From Marispirochaeta sp. (GTDB lineage Bacteria; Spirochaetota; Spirochaetia; JC444; Marispirochaetaceae), in contig NZ_OY764212.1 in NCBI RefSeq assembly GCF_963668165.1, positions 372,001 through 436,000 on the forward strand: a DNA stretch of 64,000 nt, given 5' to 3'. The notes under the pieces were generated by a model. The model had not been told where the DNA came from, did no database searches, and saw nothing but the letters and a program-made list of their open reading frames with translations. Position numbers and translations under genes: made by a program. Numbering within the stretch: the first letter of the stretch is position 1; every line of letters begins with the position of its first letter. Below are positions 33,867 through 42,783 of the stretch, in pieces.

Positions 33867-33894
33867 ATTATACTTCACTTTTCTAAAAGTACAA
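33867..33894 (-). promoter_or_regulatory. Sigma-70-type promoter for the outer membrane protein operon
   Basis: On the minus strand TTGTAC (33889-33894) is followed after 16 bases by a perfect TATAAT (33867-33872). The start of transcription would be near 33860, giving a leader of about 40 bases to the ATG at 33818. It drives the beta-barrel gene and, most likely, the FecR-barrel gene and mutL behind it. Confidence 0.7.
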
Positions 33895-33939
33895 TTTCCT
33901 TCAATACATTACAAGTTTGAAGGCGGGTGTAAATCGTGA

Positions 33940-36900
33940 TCAGAAGCTGAATTCTCCAACAACACCGGTCTCAAGGGCGTAATAGTTCAGGTTGTCGGTG
34001 TCGCTGCCGCTTATGGGGGTGTGCTTGAATCCGAAGGCCAGATAGACCTCTATGCTGCCCTGGTCCCCGAAGGTGATGCCCGTGGCGTGTTTAATGCCGA
34101 GGTTCCGGGACCAGGTTTCTCCTTCCACGGGGCTGAGTTCCCAGTTGACCGTTTCGCGGTGGCGCAGATGCTTGTCCGCGGGAGGAATATTGAGTCCCCC
34201 CAGGGGGAGGGAAAAGTCAAACTCCATTGCCTGGAACCACGTGGCCCGGAGGCTCCCGCTCCAGGATGGACGTTCGTCGTCAGTAGAAAAACCGAGGTTG
34301 TTGTTAAGGGCATACTCGGTCAGTCCGGGACCAAAGAGCATGATTTCGTTTCGGTAGCGCCAGGAAAGGTCCAGATTATCGTCATAGGCGGTTGAGAGCT
34401 GAAAACTGGTAGAAAACTGGTCGGATTCATACCAGCGGAAAAAAGGATAGACCCCGAGTTTGCCGAAAAGATTGATCGCCGTCATGCGGGTGTTTGTCTC
34501 TGTTCCCAGGGAACTGGTTACTGCGTCGTAGCTGCGATCGTAGCTGCGGTTAAACTCGAAGGAGAGAAATGAGGGAACTATCAGGTCGATTATGCGGGAC
34601 GAAAAGCGTCTTTCCAGAGAGATCCCCGCCCGCGGTGTGTAGTCCGCGGCATCGAAACCTTCAGTAGCATCCTGGAAAGGTCTCTGGGCACTGTCCCGGA
34701 CAATCTCGCTAATGGGCGGGGCGGAAAGGAAATAGTCCTGGCCTCCGACTGTATCCATCCAGGAAGATGTGTCCGAGGCAAAACCGCTTTCCCGATCCGT
34801 GTCTCCCGGTCGCCATTCGCCGCTGAAGTCCCGGCGGTAGTAGAGGGAGTAGTCGAGTCTGTTGAAATTATCAGGGAACACGGCTCCAGTGAACTTCAGC
34901 TCAAGACCCATGGTATCCAGTTCCTTGCGGGGATCTGTTCCATAGCGGCGGACTCCCCCGGAGGGTGCCAGCTGAAAGGAGTAATCCTCTCCCCATCTGG
35001 TCTCCGTCGGCAGGGAGAGGCTGGCCGAACGTTCCGTGGGGCGGGTCTCCTCGTTATAGATAAGCAGCTGTGTTCCCTGAAGCCAGCCGTCGCCGTACCG
35101 GGAGCGGAAATCAACACCGGGATCGGATACTGTGTTCGTCAGGTTCAAAAGGGGGCTGGTTGAGAGCCAGCTGAAGGGCCGTATGTCTGCTTCGCTGATC
35201 CATGTCTGATTCAGGGTGTCATCATCGTAGGATGCCCGTGAGGTAAAACCGGCGTTTACTCCGGCAAGATCGACAGTCAGGCGGTTCTGCTTGGTAAAGC
35301 TGAAATCTTCCCTGACCGGATCGTGGCTGTAGCTGTCTTCCATGCGTACCGGCCCCTTCTCCGGAACCGTGAGGGTATGACTGCCTGAAACCTGGGGCCC
35401 GGCATCTGCTTCCCTGATGTTGAGTCTGAGTTCCGCCCGGGAATAAAAGCTGGAGAAGGCCGCTTCGTTGTAGACCCGATAGAGCCGGCCGTCGGCGGGG
35501 GTAAAGCCTGATGCAAAGCCCGAGGAGGCCACCCGGGAGTTTCCGGACCAGCTGAAGTTGCCGAAAAGGGGTATCCCGTTTACGGCGAGAATTTGCCCCT
35601 CCCGGGTATAGCGGCCGGAGCTTAAAACTCCCAGATCGCTGGAGAGGACCGGATCGCTGATATGGAGCTCATCGAGAAAAATGACACCGCCGTCGGTATT
35701 CGTCAGGCTGAAGGTGGCCTGCCGGGCAACGATGCTGGTGCTGCCGGATACTGTTGCAGCGGGATTATCTCCCTTTACCGAGACCCGGCCGCTCTCCATG
35801 TCCACGCTGACCTCGCTCCAGGTATTGGATACGGTAATGTTGCTCAGGGTGACGGTATAGTCCCCATCGTCACCCTTGAGGGTAAGGGATAAATTCGTGG
35901 GATCGCCTGGAGTCCCCAGCGAAGCAAGGCGGTAGTAGAAACGCAGGGTCTCGTAGGACTTTAACGGTACATCCGGCACCGGACCGACGGCCACTCCGTC
36001 TGTTCCCGTCCATTCCAGGCGCAGCACCTTCTGGTCCTCATCGCCGTCGTTAAAGCGGTCTTCCACCAGGTCGTACTCAGCGTGCAAAGGCGCGGCTGGG
36101 CGTTCGTCGGGATCGAGGTCGTACTCCGAGATCTCCCCGGTTTCGGATGCCGAGTTGCCGGGGACAAAGGAGCTGCCGTGAAAACGGAGCTCTCCGACAA
36201 GAAGCCTGCCGCTTGTAATCGCGTTCGCTTCCAGCAGAATCTGTACGGCCCTGGTGGCAGACAGCTGGGCCCGGTCGCTGCCGGAGAGGGGAATATAGAC
36301 CTCCCGCCAGGGGCCGGACGTCAGTGTGCTGACAGAATGTTCGAAGACCTGACTGTCTGTCTCCCGGTTCAGAAGGCCGTTGTCGTCGGCGTCCTCGCTC
36401 TCGGCGGTACCGTTGCCGAACTCACCCCGGGGGCCGTTGCCGCCGCCGCCGACGTACATGGTCCAGTTCTCGATTGTCGGTCGATACGTGTAAGGAAAAC
36501 CGGAATCATAGGGGCCGTTTTCCTTGTCCAGTATTCTGTCCCCGTCCAGGTCCTCAGAGACCGACCCTGCCCGCAGAGTCATGCTGAGGTCGTTGTAATC
36601 GCCGATGAGTTTGTACTTGAAGGAAATCCCGGCGGCGTCCGAAAGGTCCAGGCTGCCTCCGGGGGCGCTTATCTGGGCCCCCGCCCATTCACCGTTTTCC
36701 AGATTGTAGTCCAGTACCGCCACAATACCGTCGATATCATCGTCCTCCGCCCTGGCCACCGAGGGTCCGATGGGGTTCCCATGGTCAAAAGTATAGACTT
36801 GTTCATTTGGGGGTGACCAGTCGTACTCCCGCAGGGTGCTGCCCCCGGTGGAAAGGTACTGGTAGTAGTCGGTGTAGGGCATCTCTCCCAGGTCCGCTTG

Positions 36901-38562
36901 TGCGAAAGAGGCGCTCGGGGCCGCGGGAAAAAGAGTGTGCCCGCTGATGCCGAAATCCACGGTCCCCCTGTTCATGCCCCCCAGACGCAGGTAGCCCCGG
37001 GTATCGTGGGTACCGACGGACAGCCCGCCGTTGATGCTGGCCCCCCAGGTATCGGTCTGGTAGTCCGCGCCGGCGGCGGCAAGAATGCTTCCCGGGGCCT
37101 CGGCGTACTCTTCGCTGTAGCCCTGGGCATCCATGTTCCAGCGGACACCGATGTCTCCTCTTAAGCTCAGTTCCGGAATATTTTTCCAGGGGTTAAAGGT
37201 ATTGGTGGAGACAAAGAGCAGGTCCGCTCCGGAGGCCCCGTCGTCGGGAAGCTCGTAGCTGACCTCCACGGTATCGCTCTCGAAAACAGGAAAGGGAAAA
37301 TCAAGCGTACCGTCGTCAAGGCGGGTAAAGCGGGTTTCGTTCCGTCCATTAATACTGACCCTCACCGATCCCTTAATTGCCTCCTGAGGAACACTGATGG
37401 AGGCGGTGCCGACGGCCCGGGTATAGAGGAGGATATAGGAAACCAGGGGATCGTAGTTGGAGTTTCCCGGGTAGATCCGGGGAATTTCGCCTTCCAGGGG
37501 TTTTCGCTCATCCGACCCCTGCCGCAGGGTTATGGTTCCGGCGCCGTACTCGCCGGTAAAGACGGCAACAGGTTCAAGTTCCCCCGAGGGGCGCAGTTCC
37601 ACCTCCACGGTTTTGCCTGGACGGGCGTTGGATGCGGGATAGACTGCCAGGAACTCATAGTCCGATGCTTCTCCGTCCTCGTAGAGGAGCAGGAAGGGCG
37701 TGCCGCCTATGGTCAGGTCGGCGGTATAGGGCGCAGATCCTCCTGTTTCATAGTAGATCAACACCCGTCCTGCCGGAGTCTCAGAGAGGCTCACAAAACC
37801 CTGTTCTGCGGAAACCGCCGCTTCAAAGTCGCTGGCTGCCTTGTAGCGACGTCCGTTACCGTCAACCAGAGAGCCGTCTTTGTGTTCCAGGTAGACTGCG
37901 GCATTCTCTATGTTCTCGTCATTCAGCAGAAAGTAGCGGCCCCGGATAAAGTCTGCGGGATTCAGCCGGACCTCCTCGGTCTCCGAGGTGCCGGCGTAGG
38001 TCTTGGTAACCCGGGATGTCCGCTGGTAGCGGAAAAGCAGCTCGTGGCGGCTGCGTTCGGTTTCCAGGGTAGCCGAGGCACCCAATGCGCCTTCTGGGTG
38101 CTCCCCGGGATCGATCAGTGGCGTCGAGTCTATGGCGGTGCCGGTGTTGCCCAAACGTACTCTGCGCACCAGCTCTCCCTCCCGGCCTTCGTATCCCAGC
38201 AGATAGGTATTAAAGGAGGAGTCCTCGGTTATGGTGGTTTCAAAGAAATAGCGTTCCATGAGCCAGAGAGAGAGGGTAAGGTCCGGCAGCTGATTGAACA
38301 TGAAGCCGGAACTGAATCCCGGGACAGACGGGGTCTCCGGAGAAGGGGTCCCCCAGATACCTCCCAGGCTTGTGGAGATGTTCCAGCTTCCCGTTAAAAA
38401 CAGGTCAACATCCGCATCACCGATATTGCTGGAAAAGAGGGCCTCCGCGGCTTCCTCCTCCGGCAGAGGGACCGAATCCTCGCCGAAAATGCACCAGGTT
38501 ACAGCAAACGAGAAGAGAAGTACCAGCATACGTGTCATCTTGCGAAGATCTATTCCCTGCAT
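33940..38562 (-). CDS. Giant secreted protein with SprA-like traits (probable outer membrane beta-barrel)
   Basis: The 1540-residue protein starts with a signal peptide (LVLLFSFAVTWCIFG). The first 450 residues are beta-rich, with PADFIRGRYFLLNDENIENA and AAVYLEHKDGSLVDGNGRRY, followed by Ig-like and carbohydrate-module-like segments (about 590-860). The region around 980-1010, GGVIFLDELHISDP followed by FGNFSWSGNS, recalls the repeated YVDELRL pattern of the type IX secretion translocon SprA. The C-terminal 400 residues alternate like barrel strands and end in VGEFSF. This combination suggests an outer membrane protein with a plug-like N part. SprA similarity is by eye only, and length is below the 2400 residues of Flavobacterium SprA. 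The function is unproven. The ATG at 38562 has no clear ribosome site; Met12 is an alternative. Confidence 0.6.
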   Translation of the reverse strand: MQGIDLRKMTRMLVLLFSFAVTWCIFGEDSVPLPEEEAAEALFSSNIGDADVDLFLTGSWNISTSLGGIWGTPSPETPSVPGFSSGFMFNQLPDLTLSLWLMERYFFETTITEDSSFNTYLLGYEGREGELVRRVRLGNTGTAIDSTPLIDPGEHPEGALGASATLETERSRHELLFRYQRTSRVTKTYAGTSETEEVRLNPADFIRGRYFLLNDENIENAAVYLEHKDGSLVDGNGRRYKAASDFEAAVSAEQGFVSLSETPAGRVLIYYETGGSAPYTADLTIGGTPFLLLYEDGEASDYEFLAVYPASNARPGKTVEVELRPSGELEPVAVFTGEYGAGTITLRQGSDERKPLEGEIPRIYPGNSNYDPLVSYILLYTRAVGTASISVPQEAIKGSVRVSINGRNETRFTRLDDGTLDFPFPVFESDTVEVSYELPDDGASGADLLFVSTNTFNPWKNIPELSLRGDIGVRWNMDAQGYSEEYAEAPGSILAAAGADYQTDTWGASINGGLSVGTHDTRGYLRLGGMNRGTVDFGISGHTLFPAAPSASFAQADLGEMPYTDYYQYLSTGGSTLREYDWSPPNEQVYTFDHGNPIGPSVARAEDDDIDGIVAVLDYNLENGEWAGAQISAPGGSLDLSDAAGISFKYKLIGDYNDLSMTLRAGSVSEDLDGDRILDKENGPYDSGFPYTYRPTIENWTMYVGGGGNGPRGEFGNGTAESEDADDNGLLNRETDSQVFEHSVSTLTSGPWREVYIPLSGSDRAQLSATRAVQILLEANAITSGRLLVGELRFHGSSFVPGNSASETGEISEYDLDPDERPAAPLHAEYDLVEDRFNDGDEDQKVLRLEWTGTDGVAVGPVPDVPLKSYETLRFYYRLASLGTPGDPTNLSLTLKGDDGDYTVTLSNITVSNTWSEVSVDMESGRVSVKGDNPAATVSGSTSIVARQATFSLTNTDGGVIFLDELHISDPVLSSDLGVLSSGRYTREGQILAVNGIPLFGNFSWSGNSRVASSGFASGFTPADGRLYRVYNEAAFSSFYSRAELRLNIREADAGPQVSGSHTLTVPEKGPVRMEDSYSHDPVREDFSFTKQNRLTVDLAGVNAGFTSRASYDDDTLNQTWISEADIRPFSWLSTSPLLNLTNTVSDPGVDFRSRYGDGWLQGTQLLIYNEETRPTERSASLSLPTETRWGEDYSFQLAPSGGVRRYGTDPRKELDTMGLELKFTGAVFPDNFNRLDYSLYYRRDFSGEWRPGDTDRESGFASDTSSWMDTVGGQDYFLSAPPISEIVRDSAQRPFQDATEGFDAADYTPRAGISLERRFSSRIIDLIVPSFLSFEFNRSYDRSYDAVTSSLGTETNTRMTAINLFGKLGVYPFFRWYESDQFSTSFQLSTAYDDNLDLSWRYRNEIMLFGPGLTEYALNNNLGFSTDDERPSWSGSLRATWFQAMEFDFSLPLGGLNIPPADKHLRHRETVNWELSPVEGETWSRNLGIKHATGITFGDQGSIEVYLAFGFKHTPISGSDTDNLNYYALETGVVGEFSF

Positions 38563-38622
38563 TACTCTATAGGTGCAAACAATACCACACCCCGGACGTT
38601 TTGTAGAGGATTTACGAATATA

Positions 38623-38910
38623 ATGGTTGTTTCCATGATCCAGGTAATCTTTGAACTGCCCGAGGCTACTTCCCTGAAGGAGAAGCGCCAGACTCTGCGC
38701 TCCCTGAAGGACCGCCTGATCAGGAAGTATAAGGTATCAGTGGCGGAGATCGATCTGCAGGATTCCCTCTCCTTCTGCCACATCGGCGCGGCCTATGTTA
38801 CCAATTCCCGGGAGATAGGAGAGCGGGTAATGCAGCGGGTTGCTGATTTTGTGGAGGACACAATTCCCGGCAGGGTACATAACATCGCTGTTCACAGCGA
38901 ACGTTTTTAA
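38623..38910 (+). CDS. DUF503/YlxP family protein
   Basis: The 95-residue protein matches the DUF503 family: SLKEKRQTLRSLKDRLIRKY then VSVAEIDLQDSLSFCHIGAA, full length. YlxP-type proteins are small RNA-related factors usually encoded in the nusA-infB-rbfA cluster; here the gene stands alone, with none of those genes beside it. The first ATG (38623) aligns with family N termini; a second at 38635 is possible. The stop (38908-38910) overlaps the convergent gene's stop. Confidence 0.88.
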   Translation: MVVSMIQVIFELPEATSLKEKRQTLRSLKDRLIRKYKVSVAEIDLQDSLSFCHIGAAYVTNSREIGERVMQRVADFVEDTIPGRVHNIAVHSERF

Positions 38911-39350
38911 ATTTCCTGGTCTTCGTTTTCCGTATGAATATCGACGGCATCTTTAACTGCATTTATGCAGAGGTTAAAGTCCTTGAGGGTCTCCTTGAGG
39001 GAGTAGAAGTTGAGGCCGGCAAAGTAGATTTTTGAGAAAACCGAGAAGGATATCTCATCTTCCTTGCTGATATTAATATAGCATCCGAACTCGTAGCAGA
39101 TTTTCAGCATGTCCACCAGTCGGCGCTGCAGAAACTCCGAGGTCTCCAGGGGAAAGGCAAAGGTGTAGGCGATCTCGAGGAATTTGTTGTCAACGTCGAT
39201 GTAGAACTCTCCGGCAGCCCCGTCACCGCCTTCGAATCCGGCAATGTAGGAAGCCTCGTCTCCCGAGTTATCGAAGACCTCATATCCAAGTTCCTTGAAT
39301 AGTACATTTACCCGTTGAATCCGTTCACGCATAAGTCTAGAGTATTTCAT
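38907..39350 (-). CDS. Conserved-looking hypothetical protein
   Basis: The 147-residue soluble protein has alternating helices and strands and an acidic C terminus (IHTENEDQEI). No family is recognised. Its pattern (short basic N helix, then strands around residues 25-60 and long helix near 75-95) resembles small bacterial chaperone-like folds, but this is only an impression. It is convergent with the DUF503 gene (stop codons overlap) and lies 70 bases from the next minus-strand gene upstream. GAGAG eight bases before the ATG supports the start. Confidence 0.7.
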   Translation of the reverse strand: MKYSRLMRERIQRVNVLFKELGYEVFDNSGDEASYIAGFEGGDGAAGEFYIDVDNKFLEIAYTFAFPLETSEFLQRRLVDMLKICYEFGCYINISKEDEISFSVFSKIYFAGLNFYSLKETLKDFNLCINAVKDAVDIHTENEDQEI

Positions 39351-39420
39351 GGCTGTCTCTCATTGGGGCTACTGTAGTATCTTTTGACCCATTCTTCAAG
39401 CCGATGCAAGGGCACGAATA

Positions 39421-40710
39421 TCATGTACCGAAAAGGCTGCTCATGATTTCCGGTATGTACACAGCTGCTTCACGGGCCGCGGCGGGGGGCAGAAAAAGCC
39501 GGACCTTACGCAGGGATTTGGTAAAGCCTTCGACAACGGAGGTAGAAAATACTGATCCGCTGGCTGCGAAGGGAAGAAAGCCTTCGTCCTTATAGATTGA
39601 GAGGTCTACTTCGAAGGAGATGGGTTCCGGAATATCCAGGATCACCTCCCAGGGTTCAATTCCGTTGCCGAAGCGGTCTCTCAGTATTGCCGCTATCCGG
39701 TTCTCCATATTCAGGCGGGTATTCAGGTCCGTAGCTTGGCTGTGAATCCGGGGATCGAAAGGGTATTCATACGCGGTTTTCAGGAGTCGTCGTTCAAATA
39801 CCATTCTGGCCAGCTGGTAGTAATTTCTTTCCCGGATGGCGAGGGTGCGGAAGAATCCGGCATCGTCCAGGCCGTACAGCTGAGTGCTGTCAAGATCGTT
39901 CTCAAGCAGTCCCAGAAAAACCGCCTTTTTTATCATTGCCGTGGCAATGCGCACGGTACGATGCCAGTAGACGCTGCGGTACATCTGGTACTTGGCAAAG
40001 AGCAGGCTCTCTACGGAACCGAGGCCCCTCTCGTCCAGGGCCAGGGAGTTCGAAGTGGGGATAATCTTGTCAATAAAAAAATCAGTGTCCTGTATACCGT
40101 AGGGAACACCGCAGAAAAAGGCATCCCGGTTCAGGTAATCCAGCTTGTCCGGGTCCAGCACCCCGGACAGAATTCTGCGGAAAAAGAGGATTTCGCCGTT
40201 GTTATGATGATCAAGCTCTTCGTCTACGATGGCTGCCACCATATAGGGCTCCACGTTGACCTCTTCCCGTAAAACCCGCTGAAAGGGTGGAGTCATTATA
40301 AGTCGGCCTGTCAGGGTCTCATGGTCGATCAGTGGAAGATCCTTAAAAGAGTGGGTATAGGGAAAATGCCCAAGATCATGCAGCAGGGATGCACAGAGAA
40401 AAGCCTTGACCCCTTCAAGGCTGACCGGGGGACTGCGCCGGTCGACGCTTACATGCCGGATTATCCTTTTTGCCAGATGAAAAACCCCCAGGCTGTGGTT
40501 TAAACGTGTATGGGTAGCTCCCGGATAGACCAGGTATGCGGGCCCTAATTGCCGGATACCAGCCAGCTTCTGAAATTCCCCCAGGGAGATCAGCTTTTTA
40601 AGGGCAGGGGTCAGGTAAATATTCTGCCACAGAGGATCCCGTATTGCCTCGGTATAATCACTGCTTAAGTGTTCAAGGATCTTCTGTCGCGTTTCGTGTT
40701 CAATTCCCAC
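39421..40710 (-). CDS. HD-domain phosphohydrolase (SAMHD1/dGTPase-like)
   Basis: The 429-residue cytoplasmic protein belongs to the HD superfamily: HTRLNHSLGVFHLAKR (about residue 67) and LLHDLGHFPYTHSF (about 110) carry the metal His and Asp ligands, then LDPDKLDYLNRDA. This matches dNTP triphosphohydrolase relatives that act on deoxynucleotides, such as YwfO-type proteins. Substrate cannot be fixed. It is divergent from the lipoprotein gene, and the next gene downstream is a small unknown protein. Confidence 0.88.
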   Translation of the reverse strand: MGIEHETRQKILEHLSSDYTEAIRDPLWQNIYLTPALKKLISLGEFQKLAGIRQLGPAYLVYPGATHTRLNHSLGVFHLAKRIIRHVSVDRRSPPVSLEGVKAFLCASLLHDLGHFPYTHSFKDLPLIDHETLTGRLIMTPPFQRVLREEVNVEPYMVAAIVDEELDHHNNGEILFFRRILSGVLDPDKLDYLNRDAFFCGVPYGIQDTDFFIDKIIPTSNSLALDERGLGSVESLLFAKYQMYRSVYWHRTVRIATAMIKKAVFLGLLENDLDSTQLYGLDDAGFFRTLAIRERNYYQLARMVFERRLLKTAYEYPFDPRIHSQATDLNTRLNMENRIAAILRDRFGNGIEPWEVILDIPEPISFEVDLSIYKDEGFLPFAASGSVFSTSVVEGFTKSLRKVRLFLPPAAAREAAVYIPEIMSSLFGT

Positions 40711-40768
40711 ATTTCTTCCTTTTCAAAAAAATAGTGTACTCCGGTGCTTTTCTTTCTGTCCAGTGCGT

Positions 40769-40798
40769 TTGACAGAAGCGCCTATAAGGGGCTACCAT
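40769..40798 (+). promoter_or_regulatory. Promoter of the 40806 lipoprotein, possibly leaderless
   Basis: TTGACA at 40769-40774 is followed by 18 bases and TACCAT at 40793-40798. Transcription would start near 40805, one base before the ATG at 40806. The region has no ribosome binding site, which agrees with a leaderless message. The -10 hexamer matches only four of six bases. Confidence 0.45.
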
Positions 40799-40805
40799 TT
40801 CGCGG

Positions 40806-41462
40806 ATGGATCGTCGATATATCAGTGCCCTTGTTCTCATCCTGTTAACAGCTCTTCCCCCGGGATGCAGCCGTTCCAGGGAAGCCGGGGTTCGGCCGGA
40901 GCAGAAAGAGATTCAGCCAGGCTCCGATAGAGCGGCTGTTGTGGAAGAGGAAACAAAAGGTACCACCCCGCCGTTTTCCGAAGACCCGGGAAAGAATACT
41001 GCAGCCCATCGCCGTTCCCGGGAAAGGGCTTTCCCCGCGGCATTTTTCTCTGTTGACGATTCAGGCCCCCGGCAGCGAGCTCCGGACCTGTACGACTACG
41101 AGCTTGGACGCGTAAGACGGGAGATTCCTGCCGGTCTTGAGCCCAGCCTGGCCCGCCTGGGACAGGATTTACCTGAGGCGTATCTGGCCCCCGAATGGAG
41201 GGAACATCTTATGCGTCAGGCCGAAATCTTTGATGAAAGTCCCGGGAGCTTGTATCTTTCCGACGAAAAGGAAGAGGGGGGCAGCCTGTCCGTCCGTTTC
41301 AAGGCTGTCTTTGACGAGCGGATAATCCTTGGTTTCTTGAGGGCCCGGAAGGGCGAAGACGGCGGATATCTGCTTGAAGATCTTTCGGTGAACAGGATAC
41401 TGGAAAAACCATACCCGAAAATAGAGATTCCACCGCCCATAGCGGATAACGAATACTGGTAG
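40806..41462 (+). CDS. Lipoprotein of unknown function
   Basis: The 218-residue protein has a leader ending in ALPPGC (Cys21), a relaxed lipobox of the spirochaete kind. The first 80 mature residues are disordered in composition (Glu, Pro, Arg, Ser). The C-terminal half has a compact, charged domain (LPEAYLAPEWREHLMRQAEI and VRFKAVFDERIILGFLRAR), unlike any recognised family. It is probably membrane-anchored and faces the periplasm. Twenty-eight bases separate it from the PilZ gene, which is on the same strand and may share its transcript. Confidence 0.78.
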   Translation: MDRRYISALVLILLTALPPGCSRSREAGVRPEQKEIQPGSDRAAVVEEETKGTTPPFSEDPGKNTAAHRRSRERAFPAAFFSVDDSGPRQRAPDLYDYELGRVRREIPAGLEPSLARLGQDLPEAYLAPEWREHLMRQAEIFDESPGSLYLSDEKEEGGSLSVRFKAVFDERIILGFLRARKGEDGGYLLEDLSVNRILEKPYPKIEIPPPIADNEYW

Positions 41463-41490
41463 AAATGATAGAAAAACAGGAGAGATAAAA

Positions 41491-42747
41491 ATGGGGACCC
41501 CCGTTGGGCGTGTAGAGCGCGAGTTCATTCTGAATAACGTGGCGGAAAAGAAGATCTCTGTCAGGGTTCACGGCTACAAGAAGACCCGGCAGGCCGTTGT
41601 GCTGCGAATTGAGGATGACCTTCTGGTTCTGTATAACGACAAAGAAGACTGGAACGATTTTTCTGCGAAAGAAGAAGTACGCATCTTTTTTTCATATTTC
41701 GGGCATGTAATGACCTTTCCCAGCAGGGTAAAAAAGGCCGATGAGTATCTCTATATTGAGCTCCCGAACGACATGATTAAGAATCTGCAGCGAAAGTATG
41801 AGCGCATAGCTCTTCCTTCTGGAACCATGGTCAGCTTCGCTGTGGAGAATGTTACCTACGAGTTTACCTTTCCCAAAACTGAAGAATACAATCCGGCTGA
41901 ACAGCCAGGCTACGGAGATGTTTTTCCTGAGAAATCCCTGGACAAGCTGATGGATGGTGTTGCCAAAAGGATGACGGATTTCAAGGCGAATTACCGCTTA
42001 CAGATGTTTCGTGACCGCGGACCACAGGGCTGGGAGGAAGAGATAATTACCCGAACAGGAAAATCTCTCTTCGTATCTCCCATTAAGGCGGGGGTTCCTA
42101 AAACTGATCCTGATATGTCGGGACGGATTCTGACGAAGCCTCAGGCTCTTGCCCCGGAATATAATATAAATCTATCGGAGCTTATCGGCAGCGAAGCTGA
42201 GCTTGACGACCGTTTCTCCCAGTTATCGGAGAAGGGGATTGTCTCGGTACTGTATTGTCCCCTGATTTATCATGATTATGTAATTGGTTATGTTCACGCC
42301 TGGTCGGAACATGTTTCCCTCGGAATTCAGGTTTTTGAGTATCTCTACCAATTCTCGAAGGTACTGGTGTATGCTCTGAAGAAACAGGGCTACTTTGAGA
42401 ATATAGCCAAACAAAAAGGAGAATACGCAGCGGAAATCCTCGATATTTCCGCCTCCGGTCTTTTGTTTACCCATACATCTCCGGAACTGCATGAAAGTCT
42501 TGTGCTGTACACGGACCTTGATCTGTTACTGCGCATGGGACCACGAAAAATGGTGATCGGTTCCCGGATTATGCGAAAGTACCAGGATCGTAAACGGACC
42601 TACTACGGGTGCCAGTTTATCGATCTGAAACCGGAAGATTTTCGTTTTCTTTTTGATTCGATTTACGGCGGGAGCTCACCTCTGAAGACGAGGAATTGTG
42701 GGAGGGGGGAGCAGAACCGCCGAAACTTACGCTCATGTGATCTGTAA
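41491..42747 (+). CDS. PilZ-type c-di-GMP receptor with a GAF-like insertion and an apparent 3' frameshift
   Basis: The N-terminal 100 residues are YcgR-like (VAEKKISVRVHGYKKTRQAV, then VVLRIEDDLLVLYND). RKYER (about residue 106) has the RxxxR form of the first c-di-GMP motif. DISASGLLF, the second motif (DxSxxG), comes some 200 residues later. The stretch between includes VLYCPLIYHDYVIGYVHAWS, which looks GAF-like. The protein resembles the DUF1577 spirochaete family. After IYGG the annotated frame gives a poor tail. The other frame reads RELTSEDEELWEGGAEPPK to a TGA at 42738-42740, so one base is probably missing near 42667-42671. It should control motility or attachment through c-di-GMP. 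Confidence 0.8.
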   Translation: MGTPVGRVEREFILNNVAEKKISVRVHGYKKTRQAVVLRIEDDLLVLYNDKEDWNDFSAKEEVRIFFSYFGHVMTFPSRVKKADEYLYIELPNDMIKNLQRKYERIALPSGTMVSFAVENVTYEFTFPKTEEYNPAEQPGYGDVFPEKSLDKLMDGVAKRMTDFKANYRLQMFRDRGPQGWEEEIITRTGKSLFVSPIKAGVPKTDPDMSGRILTKPQALAPEYNINLSELIGSEAELDDRFSQLSEKGIVSVLYCPLIYHDYVIGYVHAWSEHVSLGIQVFEYLYQFSKVLVYALKKQGYFENIAKQKGEYAAEILDISASGLLFTHTSPELHESLVLYTDLDLLLRMGPRKMVIGSRIMRKYQDRKRTYYGCQFIDLKPEDFRFLFDSIYGGSSPLKTRNCGRGEQNRRNLRSCDL

Positions 42748-42783
42748 ACATCAAGGACTTGCTATATTGATCCGAAAATGTAG

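Noticed and set aside
38619..38635. TATAAT over the DUF503 start codon as evidence for a leaderless message starting at 38635
   Set aside because: No -35 element fits, and the family N terminus aligns with the first ATG at 38623.
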